Source of the DNA: an uncultured Bacteroidia bacterium
GTDB taxonomy: Bacteria; Bacteroidota; Bacteroidia; Bacteroidales; UBA932
Direction of reading: 5' to 3'
Length of the DNA: 64,000 nucleotides
NCBI GenBank assembly: GCA_902785065.1
Contig: CACZXH010000005.1
Span: 62,001 to 126,000, forward strand
Shown here: piece after piece, positions 57,236 through 64,000 of the stretch
Position numbering within the stretch: position 1 is the first letter of the stretch
Layout of the letters: the number at the start of each line of letters is the position of its first letter
The notes under the pieces: model-generated
The model's input: only the letters and a program-made list of their open reading frames with translations
Databases searched by the model: none
Told to the model about the DNA's origin: nothing
Translations under genes and position numbers: made by a program

Positions 57236-58726
57236 ATGCGCAGAAGTATCCTGAAATCAGCGGCCGCCCTCGTTGCGGGGCTGTCCCTTGCCTGTAGCGC
57301 TTTCGCCCAGCAGATTCCTTTCGCCCGGGTGGAACCGTACCTGAGTGAGAAAGAAATCCCCAACGCGGTCGTCTTCCTCCCGCCGCCCCCAGAGGAGGGA
57401 ACTGCCCAGTTCGCTTATGACGAGGCGCAGTACCAGTGGGGCAAGACCCAGCGGGTCGGTGCGCGCGGCCTCCGCGCCATCAAGGAGGAAACGACCAACG
57501 TGGATTCCATGGCGGCCTTGTTCAGCGACGCCTTCGGCCGCAAACTCTCCCGCCAGACCACCCCGAAGACGATGCACCTGCTGGACCGGAGCATCCGGAC
57601 CTTCCGTCTCGGGGCCAGCGGCCCCAAGGCCGCGTATATGCGCCTGCGCCCTTATGTCTTCTACCGGGAAGGGACGCTGATCCCCAAAAGCGAGGAAGGA
57701 TCCCGCCGGAGCGGATCCTATCCTTCCGGTCACACGGTCCGCGGATGGGGCATGGCCCTGGTCCTCGCGGAGCTGAATCCCGAGCGGCAGGATACGCTGC
57801 TCAAGGCCGGCTATGAATGGGGCCAGAGTCGCGTGATCGCGGGCTACCACTGGCAGAGCGACGTGGATGCGTCCAAACTCCTGGCTTCGGCTACCTATGC
57901 CCGGATGCAGGCCAACGCGGCCTATAATGAGGACATAGCCGCGGCTCGCGAGGAGCTCAAGGCGCTGGCGGAGGCCGATGCCGAAGCGGGCCAGGCGTGG
58001 CTTCGCAACCGCCGTCCCGAACCCGAGAAACACCATTTGGTCCCGAACCGCAAGGTGGCGAAGGACAGCCCGTACAAAGGCCATAAGAACTACGGAAAGA
58101 GCATCGCCGTCTTCGGCGGCTCCTTGTCCGTAAACAACGAATCCGACGCGGCGAAGCAGCAGTGGGCGGACCTCCTGAATGCCGAGGTGACCACCTACGG
58201 CGTGGGCGGGGCCGGATTCTCCAGCAAGCAGGGCTATACACTCCAAAAGCAGGTCGAAGACGCCGGCGTGTACGACGTGTACGTGCTCTGGGCATCGACC
58301 AACGACTACAACAACAGCCGCGAATGCGGTACCTGGCAGGATTATACCGTCTATGACAACTACGACAAGCGGAAGTTGACCACCCAGTGCGGCGGCATCA
58401 ACTACTGCATCAAGACCCTGCTGGAAAAGAATCCGAAGGCGGAGATCTACTTCTTCACCTCCCTCCGTTTCTTCGGGGCCGACGCAGGCCACAATCCATA
58501 CTCGAAGGAACCCAACAAGACCGGTAAGACCTTCGCGGACTATATCGAGGCCCAGAAGGCCTGCTGCGCCTACTACGGCATTCCGGTGCTGGACCAGTTC
58601 AACCTGCAGGGAATCAACGAGTTCAACGTAGAACTGTACTACCTGGGCGACAAGCTCCACATGAACGAGGAGGGCTACCGGCGCCTCGGCCCGGTGCAGG
58701 CCTCCTTCCTCGCGGACGGCCGGTAA
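57236..58726 (+). CDS. Class A acid phosphatase - SGNH hydrolase fusion
   Basis: A 496-residue exported protein (signal peptide ending near SAFAQ) joining two enzymes. The first (about 30-250) is a class A non-specific acid phosphatase with all motifs: Lys131-x6-Arg-Pro, PSGH (163-166) and SR-x5-H-x3-D (Ser198 to Asp209), within RRSGSYPSGHT. The second (about 285-490) has SGNH-hydrolase blocks: GGSLS (Ser296), YGVGG (Gly325), STND (Asn356) and DKLH (Asp472, His475). Together they could remove phosphate and an ester group from one periplasmic substrate. I do not recall this pairing as a standard family. Confidence 0.87.
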   Translation: MRRSILKSAAALVAGLSLACSAFAQQIPFARVEPYLSEKEIPNAVVFLPPPPEEGTAQFAYDEAQYQWGKTQRVGARGLRAIKEETTNVDSMAALFSDAFGRKLSRQTTPKTMHLLDRSIRTFRLGASGPKAAYMRLRPYVFYREGTLIPKSEEGSRRSGSYPSGHTVRGWGMALVLAELNPERQDTLLKAGYEWGQSRVIAGYHWQSDVDASKLLASATYARMQANAAYNEDIAAAREELKALAEADAEAGQAWLRNRRPEPEKHHLVPNRKVAKDSPYKGHKNYGKSIAVFGGSLSVNNESDAAKQQWADLLNAEVTTYGVGGAGFSSKQGYTLQKQVEDAGVYDVYVLWASTNDYNNSRECGTWQDYTVYDNYDKRKLTTQCGGINYCIKTLLEKNPKAEIYFFTSLRFFGADAGHNPYSKEPNKTGKTFADYIEAQKACCAYYGIPVLDQFNLQGINEFNVELYYLGDKLHMNEEGYRRLGPVQASFLADGR

Positions 58727-58739
58727 TCGGTACACAACG

Positions 58740-58782
58740 GATAAAAGAACCTCCTGGTCAAACGCCAGGAGGTTCTTTTATC
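58740..58782. terminator. Strong bidirectional terminator
   Basis: GATAAAAGAACCTCCTGG and CCAGGAGGTTCTTTTATC form a perfect 18-bp stem with a 7-base loop (58758-58764), between the convergent phosphatase and lipoprotein genes. Confidence 0.92.
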
Positions 58783-58799
58783 GCAAACAGGTCCTGAAT

Positions 58800-59507
58800 T
58801 TAGCGGACGAATTCTTTCAGAAGCTTGTGGAGAAGTTCGCTGACGTAGGCGTTCTCTTCGGGATGGGAGGCGAAGGTCGGCGTCTCGTTCACGAAGTGGA
58901 CGACGCGGTCCGTTTCCCCGTCGATGACGGCGCAGTAGAGGACGTTGCCGTACGGAGAGTCGACACTGTAATTCTGGGACGGATTGGTCAGACCCGTGAT
59001 GCCGGTGAGTTTCTCGACAGCCTTGTCAATGAGTTTGGAAGCCGCTTTCTCCACCTTTTCACGCTGGTAACCAGCCTTGGTCTGGACATAGCCGTAAGAG
59101 TAGATGACGATGCCATAGCGGAGGCCGCTCTTGTCCAGCAACTTGCGGAGGGACTTGGGGACGCGGAGGCGGTCCGCCTTGGACGGATCCACATCCGGGA
59201 AGGTCCGCATCCAATTCTTGATGTCCGCATTCTCGCCGTCATAGTCCGCGGGAATCATGTCGGAGAAGGGGAAACGCTCGGAATTGATGATGTTCGAAAT
59301 CGTGTTCGTCGCCGTGGCGGAGGACTGTTCGTTATAGTAGCCTTTTCCATCGTCGCCGTAGAGGACGATGTAGGAGTAAGGCTCGATAAAGGCGTACTCC
59401 GGGACGGAGGCCAGGCTTACGCTGGAATTCGTGTAACGGGAGGGGCCGCAGGCCGCCACAAGAAGGAGGGCGGAAAGGGCGAGGAGTAGATGCTTAGCGT
59501 TTTTCAT
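58800..59507 (-). CDS. Lipoprotein of unknown function
   Basis: A 235-residue lipoprotein (lipobox LVAACG, Cys20). The mature part starts PSRYTNSSV and contains YSYIVLYGDDGKGYYNE, an amphipathic central region and VLYCAVIDGETDRVVHFVNE near the end. I recognise no family. It is monocistronic, with a strong terminator after it and a TATTTTTG box 17 bases before the start. The 12 or so bases after the box carry an AT-rich leader. Envelope location is the only safe inference. Confidence 0.8.
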   Translation of the reverse strand: MKNAKHLLLALSALLLVAACGPSRYTNSSVSLASVPEYAFIEPYSYIVLYGDDGKGYYNEQSSATATNTISNIINSERFPFSDMIPADYDGENADIKNWMRTFPDVDPSKADRLRVPKSLRKLLDKSGLRYGIVIYSYGYVQTKAGYQREKVEKAASKLIDKAVEKLTGITGLTNPSQNYSVDSPYGNVLYCAVIDGETDRVVHFVNETPTFASHPEENAYVSELLHKLLKEFVR

Positions 59508-59523
59508 GGTTAGTAAAATTTCA

Positions 59524-59531
59524 CAAAAATA
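59524..59531 (-). promoter_or_regulatory. -7 box for lipoprotein gene
   Basis: TATTTTTG on the minus strand, 16 bases before the ATG at 59507. Confidence 0.5.
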
Positions 59532-59604
59532 GTCATTTTTTTCCGAGCCGGGAAAAAAACACTTGTTTAATTAGGCTGTACTACTCTTTGGCACAAGGTG
59601 CGGT

Positions 59605-59612
59605 TACCTTTG
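59605..59612 (+). promoter_or_regulatory. -7 box for 38-residue peptide gene
   Basis: TACCTTTG fits TAnnTTTG; TTTG at 59587-59590 is only 14 bases upstream, shorter than the usual spacing. The ATG at 59639 follows 26 bases later. Confidence 0.45.
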
Positions 59613-59638
59613 TCTCCGGAAACCAAAAAGAAAATGCC

Positions 59639-59755
59639 ATGTTCGAAATTATCGTCACCCTGGGCCTTGCGGCCTTTGCCATCTGGCTCCTGCTGGACAG
59701 TGCCGTCGAATACATCCGTGACGGACAGGAAGATACACTCGCTACCGAGCCGTGA
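59639..59755 (+). CDS. 38-residue single-helix membrane peptide
   Basis: A short gene starting MFEIIVTLGLAAFAIWLLL and ending with a charged tail (EYIRDGQEDTLATEP), that is, one membrane helix with an acidic end. It has its own promoter-like box and a normal spacing to the ATG. Its last 14 bases overlap, antisense, the end of the convergent hydrolase gene. Small single-helix proteins of this kind often tune a membrane partner. I recognise no homologue. Confidence 0.6.
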   Translation: MFEIIVTLGLAAFAIWLLLDSAVEYIRDGQEDTLATEP

Positions 59756-60695
59756 CAGTCAGGCCGTCGAAAGCGGGCTGGACGTCGGATCGGATGCCCC
59801 GCTCGGCGCAGAGGCGGCGGAGATCGTCGCAGAAGGCGGCGTAGGTGGGGAAGGCATGGCTCAAGTGCGTAAGCCAGGTATGCTTCGCGCCGATGCGGTC
59901 CGCCAGATCCAGGGCCTGGTCCAGCGAGAAATGCGAGTGGTGGGGATGGTACCCCACCGTGTTCAGCGAGATATGCTCCAACCCCTGCAGTTTCGCGAGT
60001 TCGCTCTCCGGCAGGGAACTCATGTCCGTGATGTACGCAATCTTCCCGAAACGGAATCCCAGCACGGGCATCTGGTCGTGATAGCCCCGGATAGGAATGA
60101 TATTCAGATATCTGGCACCGTCGATGAGGCCGCTGTCCGGGCCGGGAACGGCCGGCAGGGCGGGTACGACGGCATTGTCGGAAGGAATGAGCGACCCGTC
60201 CGGCTGCCGGTAGAAATAGCCGATGTCATGGACCCATTCCAGGTCGCCGGTATTCTCCAGGGAGGTGATGCGGAAAGGCTTCTCGTCTATGAGGTGCACG
60301 TGCCATTCGGGGGCGCCGGGATACTTGTGCTCGGCAAAGGCATAGGCGTAGTCGTTCCTTAGCGACTTCAGCACCTCCGGCTCGCAATAGATCTCCACGG
60401 CCTTCCGGTCGATGTAGTTGAACGACCGCACGTCGTCCAGGCCGCCCGTATGGTCTTTGTGCTTGTGTGTCAGGAGGATGGCGTCCAGGTGTCGGATCCC
60501 TTTCGCGAGCATTTGCATCCGGAAATCTGGCCCCGCATCAATGAGTACCTGGAGCCCCTCGTACTCGACGAACGCCGCCGCCCGGAACCGCTTGTCATGC
60601 GGATCCTTCGACCGGCAGACCGTGCACTGGCACCCGATGATCGGAACCCCCTGCGAGGTCCCTGTCCCCAAGAATGTGAGCTTTACGTCACTCAT
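59742..60695 (-). CDS. Metallo-beta-lactamase hydrolase, PhnP-like
   Basis: A 317-residue MBL-fold enzyme starting MSDVKLTFLGTGTSQGVPIIGC, typical of the PhnP-like phosphodiesterase group, with CTVC after the first strand. The metal motif is THKHKDHTGGL (the usual first His-x-His-x-Asp-His reads HKHKDH), with a later Asp in YITDMSSLP and His in HPHHSHFSLDQAL. The start at 60695 lies inside the segment before the 120-bp inverted-repeat element; the longer frame runs through that element and is not plausible. It likely cleaves a cyclic or linear phosphodiester. Confidence 0.87.
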   Translation of the reverse strand: MSDVKLTFLGTGTSQGVPIIGCQCTVCRSKDPHDKRFRAAAFVEYEGLQVLIDAGPDFRMQMLAKGIRHLDAILLTHKHKDHTGGLDDVRSFNYIDRKAVEIYCEPEVLKSLRNDYAYAFAEHKYPGAPEWHVHLIDEKPFRITSLENTGDLEWVHDIGYFYRQPDGSLIPSDNAVVPALPAVPGPDSGLIDGARYLNIIPIRGYHDQMPVLGFRFGKIAYITDMSSLPESELAKLQGLEHISLNTVGYHPHHSHFSLDQALDLADRIGAKHTWLTHLSHAFPTYAAFCDDLRRLCAERGIRSDVQPAFDGLTVTAR

Positions 60696-60710
60696 TATTG
60701 ATTTTGTCTG

Positions 60711-60830
60711 GGACAGAGGGTATTTGTCTGAAAACCGTCGCTTCGCGACCCCTCCCACCGCAAGCGGCGGGCCCCTCCCTCTTATGTGGCCGAGGGTGGC
60801 CACAGGTTTTCAGACAAACACCCTCTGTCC
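60711..60830. mobile_element. 120-bp MITE/REP-like element with 26-bp inverted ends
   Basis: GGACAGAGGGTATTTGTCTG begins the left arm (60711-60736), which is the inverted complement of the right arm (60805-60830) with 25 of 26 positions matching. Between them are three small hairpins: GTCGC-3-GCGAC, CCGC-2-GCGG and TGGCC-6-GGCCA. No frame is coded. The right end shares its last base with the mtaB stop codon. It looks like a miniature inverted-repeat or REP/BIME-type element. No clear target-site duplication was found. Confidence 0.72.
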
Positions 60831-62077
60831 TATATAACCATGTTTTCCAAAGTATTCACCAGCGCGGGATCATAGGGCTTCTCGACCCGGATGTAGTTGC
60901 CGGTGTAGCCGAACATCAGGCCGCCCTTGACGGAGGATTCCCAAAGGACACGCTCGGGGAGGCCTTTGTTGGCCGCAACGAAGGCGGCGTGGAGGTCGTC
61001 CGAGAGGGCTTCCAGCCGCGCCACACGCTCCGTCTTCACGCTGTCCTGGACCTGGTCCGGCATCACGGCAGCGCGGGTGCCAGGGCGCTTGGAGTAGGGG
61101 AATACGTGCAGGAAGGCAGGTTTGATCCGGTCCTTGAGAAAGTTGTACGTCTCCAGGAACAGTTCTTCCGTTTCGCCGGGAAGGCCGACGATGACATCGA
61201 TTCCGAAGAACACCTTCGGTTCCCCGGGACGTTCCATCGCCTGGCGGATATAGTCGATGCGGGAGGCGAACAGGGCTGTGTCGTACCGGCGCCCCACCTT
61301 CTTCAGCAGGGTGTCGCTGCCAGACTGGAGCGGAATGTGGAAATGCCGCTGGAATTTGGTGCCGGAGGCAATCCAGTCCACGATCTCCTCCGTGATCAGA
61401 TTCGGTTCAATCGAAGAAATCCGGTACCGCTCAATGCCTTCCACCGCGTTCAGGGCCTTCAGCAGGTCCAGGAAGGATTCACCCGTCGTGCGGCCGAAAT
61501 CCCCCGTGTTCACGCCCGTCAGCACGACCTCGCGGATACCCTTCGCCGCGATCTGCTCCGCCTGCTTCACCAGTTCGCAGATCGGGATGTTCCGGCTGCG
61601 GCCGCGGGCGTACGGTACCGTACAGTACGCGCAGAAGTTGTTGCACCCGTCCTGCACCTTGAGGAACGATCGCGTCCGTTCGCCGGACGAGTACGCCGGC
61701 AGGGTTTCGACAGATGCCCGGTCAGGGCCGGGCGAGAGGTGCAGCATTGCCAGCGTCTCATTCACCAGCTGCGGCTTTTCCGCAGCCGCAAACACGCGCG
61801 AGACACCCTCGATATCATAGAGTTTCTCTTTCTTGAGCTCGGCGTAGCAGCCGGTGACGATGACGAGGGCGTCGGGGTTCGCCTTGTGCGCCCGGCGCAT
61901 CAGGTTGCGGGATTTCTTTTCCGCCGTTTCCGTCACCGCGCAGGTATTGATCACATAGATATCGGCCACGGCGCTCCAGGGGACCACTTCCAGCCCATGG
62001 GCGACGAATCCGCGCTCGTAGGTGGACGTTTCCGCATAGTTCAGCTTGCAACCGAGGGTAGTGAGGGCGACTTTCAT
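60830..62077 (-). CDS. mtaB: tRNA ms2t6A methylthiotransferase
   Basis: A 415-residue radical-SAM enzyme that adds a methylthio group to t6A37 of ANN-decoding tRNAs. The N-terminal cluster domain has TLGCKLNYAE, NTCAVT and TGCYAE, and the radical-SAM loop is CNNFCAYC. SIEPNLITEEIVD and the LQSGSD block are typical of MtaB rather than MiaB. The start at 62077 overlaps the methylase stop by 4 bases; the longer frame upstream is antisense-free junk. Its stop abuts the inverted-repeat element. Confidence 0.93.
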   Translation of the reverse strand: MKVALTTLGCKLNYAETSTYERGFVAHGLEVVPWSAVADIYVINTCAVTETAEKKSRNLMRRAHKANPDALVIVTGCYAELKKEKLYDIEGVSRVFAAAEKPQLVNETLAMLHLSPGPDRASVETLPAYSSGERTRSFLKVQDGCNNFCAYCTVPYARGRSRNIPICELVKQAEQIAAKGIREVVLTGVNTGDFGRTTGESFLDLLKALNAVEGIERYRISSIEPNLITEEIVDWIASGTKFQRHFHIPLQSGSDTLLKKVGRRYDTALFASRIDYIRQAMERPGEPKVFFGIDVIVGLPGETEELFLETYNFLKDRIKPAFLHVFPYSKRPGTRAAVMPDQVQDSVKTERVARLEALSDDLHAAFVAANKGLPERVLWESSVKGGLMFGYTGNYIRVEKPYDPALVNTLENMVI

Positions 62078-62781
62078 GCGAGGATCAGGAAAACGCACGG
62101 CCTTTTGCCGATCGTGACGGGATGCTCCTTCCAGCGGGCGGCCGGGAGGGTGCGGATGAAAGCGTCGGGCTGCATCAGGTTGGCCGCGACGGTGATGAGC
62201 GTCTTGCCGGAACAGGTGGCCGCCAGGTCCGTGAGGAGGGCGTCGTTCCGGTAGGGCGTCTCGATGATGATCTGCGTCTGATGCTCCGCGGCCGACCGCT
62301 TTTCCAGCCGACGGATGGCCGCGCGGCGCTCCTCGGTCTTTGCTGGAATGTAGCCCGCAAAGGCGAAGGACTGGCCGTTGAGCCCGGAGGCCATCAGGGC
62401 CAGCATCAGGGATGAAGGGCCCACCAGGGGCACGACCTCGATCCCTTCCTGGTGGCACAGGGCCACGAGCTGGGCGCCGGGGTCCGCCACGGCGGGAAGG
62501 CCGGCCTCGGAAATGAGGCCCACGTTGCGCCCGCCGTCGAACAGGCGCCCGAGGGGCGCGATCTCCGCCGGGGCCGTGTGCTCGTTGAGCTCGTGGAATT
62601 CCAGTCCCTCGATATGGCCTTTGAGACCCGCGCGGGACAGGAAGCGCCGGGCCGTCCGGACCTCCTCGACCACGAAGCAGTCCAGCGTGGGCAGGATGGC
62701 CAGGACTGGGGCTGGAAGCACGTCGGCCGGGTCGTTGTCCCCGAGCGGGGATGGAATCAGGTATAGCTTTCCTTTATTCAT
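62074..62781 (-). CDS. Tetrapyrrole-methylase-fold methyltransferase, RsmI-like
   Basis: A 235-residue SAM-dependent methyltransferase. The opening GKLYLIPSPLGDNDP, the AGLPAVADPGAQLVALC loop (matching GTPGISDPG of RsmI) and VPLVGPSSLMLALMASGL fit the RsmI branch, which methylates the ribose of C1402 in 16S rRNA. Bacteroidetes often have this second RsmI-like gene besides true rsmI, so the exact target is uncertain. It overlaps both neighbours (8 bases with tamB, 4 with mtaB). Confidence 0.82.
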   Translation of the reverse strand: MNKGKLYLIPSPLGDNDPADVLPAPVLAILPTLDCFVVEEVRTARRFLSRAGLKGHIEGLEFHELNEHTAPAEIAPLGRLFDGGRNVGLISEAGLPAVADPGAQLVALCHQEGIEVVPLVGPSSLMLALMASGLNGQSFAFAGYIPAKTEERRAAIRRLEKRSAAEHQTQIIIETPYRNDALLTDLAATCSGKTLITVAANLMQPDAFIRTLPAARWKEHPVTIGKRPCVFLILA

Positions 62782-64000
62782 GCGCAGGTGTTTCAATGAG
62801 GGGATGGGCCTTGCCGGCGGTGTCAATCTGCAGGTAGGTCCGCTCGACGGGCTGCACTTCCATCAATTCGCGCTCCTGCCGGGGCTTGAACAAGTAGCGG
62901 AAGAACTGCTTGAGGCTGTTGAACTCCCGCTGGTAGGCGAAGCCCACGCCGTTGCGCTGGCTGTTGTCCAGGAAACTGGTGTACTGGTCGGCGGAATGGG
63001 AGAACAGGTTGAGCCGGAAGGTGCCCGGCGGGTTCAGCTTGATATCGATGTCCAGGTCGCCCGCCACCTCGTCGGTCGTGGTCCCGTACAACCGCCGGTT
63101 GCCGATCGTGCCGTTCACGATCACCCGGTTATTGAACAGCTGGGTGGAGAGGGCGACGTCGAAGAGGTTCTGTCCGGAGGCGTTCTGCTGGTAGTTCAGG
63201 CCCAGGTCCAGCGGGATGTTCAGCCGTTCGAAGATGCTGTTCAGCTGGCCGGCCATGATGCCGGTCATGTTGGAATACAGCATGTTGGAGCCGCCGGTGG
63301 TAATGATGCCGGACTCTTCGTTGGGGAGGAAACTGTTGGCGATGAGCAAATACAGGAACTGCTTTATCTTCTTGTCCTCGGTGTTCAGGGCGCTGGTCAC
63401 CAGGCCTTCGGTGCCCGGGTCCAGCTGCGGGATTTCGATGTTGAACTTGATCTGCGGGTTCCGCAGCTTGTCCGTGATGTCAATGATACAGTCCACCTGC
63501 CGGCGGGCGGCTTCGGCCGAAGCCGTGCCCGACAGGAGGGTGGAGATCGAAGCCTTGGTCGAATAGACGCCGGTTACATTCAGGTCGGAGTCCATCACGT
63601 CGCCTTTGAAGCGGATACTGCTGCCGTCGCGGATGGTGAATTCCCGCGTCACGACGTCCAGGGCTGAGAATTTGAACTCGCCGCTCGTAAGCGTGTAGTC
63701 ACCGTTGATGGTGAACTGGTTGTTCAGGCCCGTCCGGATGCGGAGGTCGATCAGGCCGTTCCCGAGGCCCTGGAGGGTGTTCTCGCCGATGTCCACATAG
63801 GCCGTCACGGCGGGGTTTGCCCGGACGCGGACCCGGACGTCGAGGTCACTCTGCGTCTTCTTCTTGCCGGTGCGGTTGGTGCGCATCATCAACTCGTAAG
63901 GATCTTCCTCGACTTCGACGTACGGCTGCTTGAATACCAGCAGGTCGCCGGTGGCTTTCGCACCGCCCGACCGCAGCGGGATATGCAGGTGGCCATTCTT
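62774..64000 (-). CDS. tamB: TamB-family translocation/assembly protein, partial
   Basis: The frame runs open past the right edge, so 408 C-terminal residues are visible and the N-terminus is missing. The part matches the C-terminal DUF490 region of TamB: DIKLNPPGTFRLNLFSHSADQ, long beta strands (NNQFTINGDYTLTSGEFKFSAL) and the late YLLIANSFLPNEE. TamB-like proteins bridge the periplasm to support outer-membrane assembly or lipid transport. The stop overlaps the methylase start by 8 bases, and the end (HPLIETPAHE) follows an ELMEV-rich tail. Confidence 0.88.
   Translation of the reverse strand, partial: KNGHLHIPLRSGGAKATGDLLVFKQPYVEVEEDPYELMMRTNRTGKKKTQSDLDVRVRVRANPAVTAYVDIGENTLQGLGNGLIDLRIRTGLNNQFTINGDYTLTSGEFKFSALDVVTREFTIRDGSSIRFKGDVMDSDLNVTGVYSTKASISTLLSGTASAEAARRQVDCIIDITDKLRNPQIKFNIEIPQLDPGTEGLVTSALNTEDKKIKQFLYLLIANSFLPNEESGIITTGGSNMLYSNMTGIMAGQLNSIFERLNIPLDLGLNYQQNASGQNLFDVALSTQLFNNRVIVNGTIGNRRLYGTTTDEVAGDLDIDIKLNPPGTFRLNLFSHSADQYTSFLDNSQRNGVGFAYQREFNSLKQFFRYLFKPRQERELMEVQPVERTYLQIDTAGKAHPLIETPAHE

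Overview
The window looks like chromosome of a GC-rich member of the Bacteroidales. Four things support this: promoters of the Bacteroidetes type (TTTG, about 19-21 bases, then TAnnTTTG) upstream of many genes with no Shine-Dalgarno signal; a type V (FimA/Mfa1) pilus operon; many lipoproteins and carboxypeptidase-regulatory-like TonB receptors; and a Tgt of the zinc-less Bacteroidetes form. Most genes are visibly GC-rich, which fits uncultured UBA932/Cryptobacteroides-like or Rikenellaceae-like lineages better than classic Bacteroides. That placement is inference. No rRNA, CRISPR array, prophage or insertion sequence was seen.

Layout. 1-6899 (minus): an ssb gene followed by a type V pilus operon: OmpA/TPR lipoprotein, two Arg-processed pilin-type proteins, a Mfa2/FimB-like anchor and two DUF4906-type tip-like lipoproteins, the last cut by the window start. 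7216-14610: a small zinc-ribbon protein, a nucleoside/MFS permease, then tgt, an LptF/LptG permease, dut, murF, obgE and a PAP2 phosphatase on the plus strand. 14618-20788: a candidate structured RNA, a textbook promoter, and a TonB receptor / DUF4876-like lipoprotein / DUF6850-like barrel module, converging on a TlpA-like lipoprotein and an Ntn amide hydrolase. 23007-26559: an EamA exporter and a large MscS channel. 26556-31402 (minus): a tight operon of a DUF1538 membrane protein, two PII-like proteins, a TGS/uridine-kinase-type enzyme and mutY. 31490-39121: an AraC regulator, then an amidase/golvesin protein, VanZ, a CBM9-like protein and an MsbA-like ABC exporter, diverging from a GT2-like protein.

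39180-45859: a tRNA-Pro with anticodon AGG followed by an inverted copy of its own 3' end inside palindromic repeats, then an alpha/beta hydrolase, a WalJ-like metallo-beta-lactamase, a TPR protein, an M28-like peptidase lacking expected catalytic residues overlapping a small HExxH membrane protein, and a dicarboxylate symporter. 45930-51452 (minus) is an AT-richer surface island: a 50-residue leader-like protein, a BspA-type leucine-rich-repeat lipoprotein and a CotH lipoprotein. 51562-64000: MATE, recQ, pckA, a LolA-like protein, an unusual acid phosphatase-SGNH fusion, a lipoprotein, a 38-residue membrane peptide, a PhnP-like hydrolase, a 120-bp element with 26-bp terminal inverted repeats, mtaB, a RsmI-like methylase and the 3' part of tamB.

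Most of the window is housekeeping and envelope biology. The points most worth following are the DUF1538/double-PII operon, the AGG proline tRNA with its inverted fragment, the 120-bp inverted-repeat element, the folded RNA before the TonB receptor, the phosphatase-SGNH fusion and the small-protein-led surface island. Coordinates were read by eye; start codons were chosen from domain starts and promoter positions and differ in places from the longest open frame.
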